Source: an uncultured Rhodospirillales bacterium (GTDB lineage: Bacteria; Pseudomonadota; Alphaproteobacteria; Acetobacterales; Acetobacteraceae). From it: a stretch of 5,358 nt of DNA. The DNA lies in NCBI GenBank assembly GCA_903928045.1, contig CAIYPH010000078.1, positions 1 through 5,358 on the forward strand, given 5' to 3'. Shown here piece by piece: positions 4,836 through 5,358 of the stretch (its first letter is position 1; every line of letters begins with the position of its first letter). The position numbers and the translations under genes are program-made. A model generated the notes under the pieces. It was given only the letters and a program-made list of their open reading frames with translations, made no database searches and was not told where the DNA came from.

Positions 4836-5358
<523 letters not shown>

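Overview
The window looks like an ordinary, compact chromosomal segment of a high-G+C alphaproteobacterium. Codon third positions are strongly G/C-biased. The best taxonomic pointers are the MreB N-terminus, the DEAD-box helicase with its '[10 protein letters not shown]' motif Ia region, and a short secreted Tyr/Pro-rich peptide with a 'CYAGxYVCP...GAPCSCP' tail. Together they resemble Rhodospirillales, most likely Acetobacteraceae (Roseomonas-like). This is inference from remembered family patterns, not a search.

Layout. (1) Positions 1-646, minus strand: the N-terminal part of an RhlE-like DEAD-box RNA helicase, cut by the left edge. (2) Positions 647-938: a divergent control region with a convincing minus-strand promoter, a helicase leader with competing hairpins and two tiny ORFs, and a plus-strand -10 element beside a perfect 7-1-7 palindrome. 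(3) Positions 939-1226, plus: a small secreted cysteine-containing protein. Its TAG stop overlaps head-on, within one CTAG, the TAG stop of the convergent gene. (4) Positions 2522-1223, minus: a two-gene operon of a MhpD-type 2-keto-4-pentenoate hydratase-like enzyme followed 13 nt later by a trans-acting prolyl-tRNA editing protein (ProXp-ala/PrdX type). (5) Positions 2523-2618: a short divergent promoter region. (6) Positions 2619-3515, plus: a ten-TM EamA/DMT transporter. (7) Positions 3637-4791, plus: a membrane acyl-CoA desaturase with all three histidine boxes and a C-terminal tail of about 115 residues. (8) Positions 4792-4894: a strong hairpin (probable desaturase terminator) and a second, perfect 11-bp inverted repeat in the mreB leader. 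(9) Positions 4895-5358, plus: the N-terminal part of mreB, cut by the right edge.

The genes do not form one pathway. They cover RNA remodelling, translation quality control, a hydratase of unknown substrate, a metabolite exporter, membrane-lipid desaturation and cell-shape control. I see no mobile element, CRISPR array, tRNA/rRNA, toxin-antitoxin or defence module, and no clear undescribed multi-gene system. The most interesting material is regulatory (competing hairpins and mini-ORFs before the helicase, the palindrome before the secreted peptide, the mreB leader repeat), together with the uncharacterised secreted peptide and the desaturase tail.
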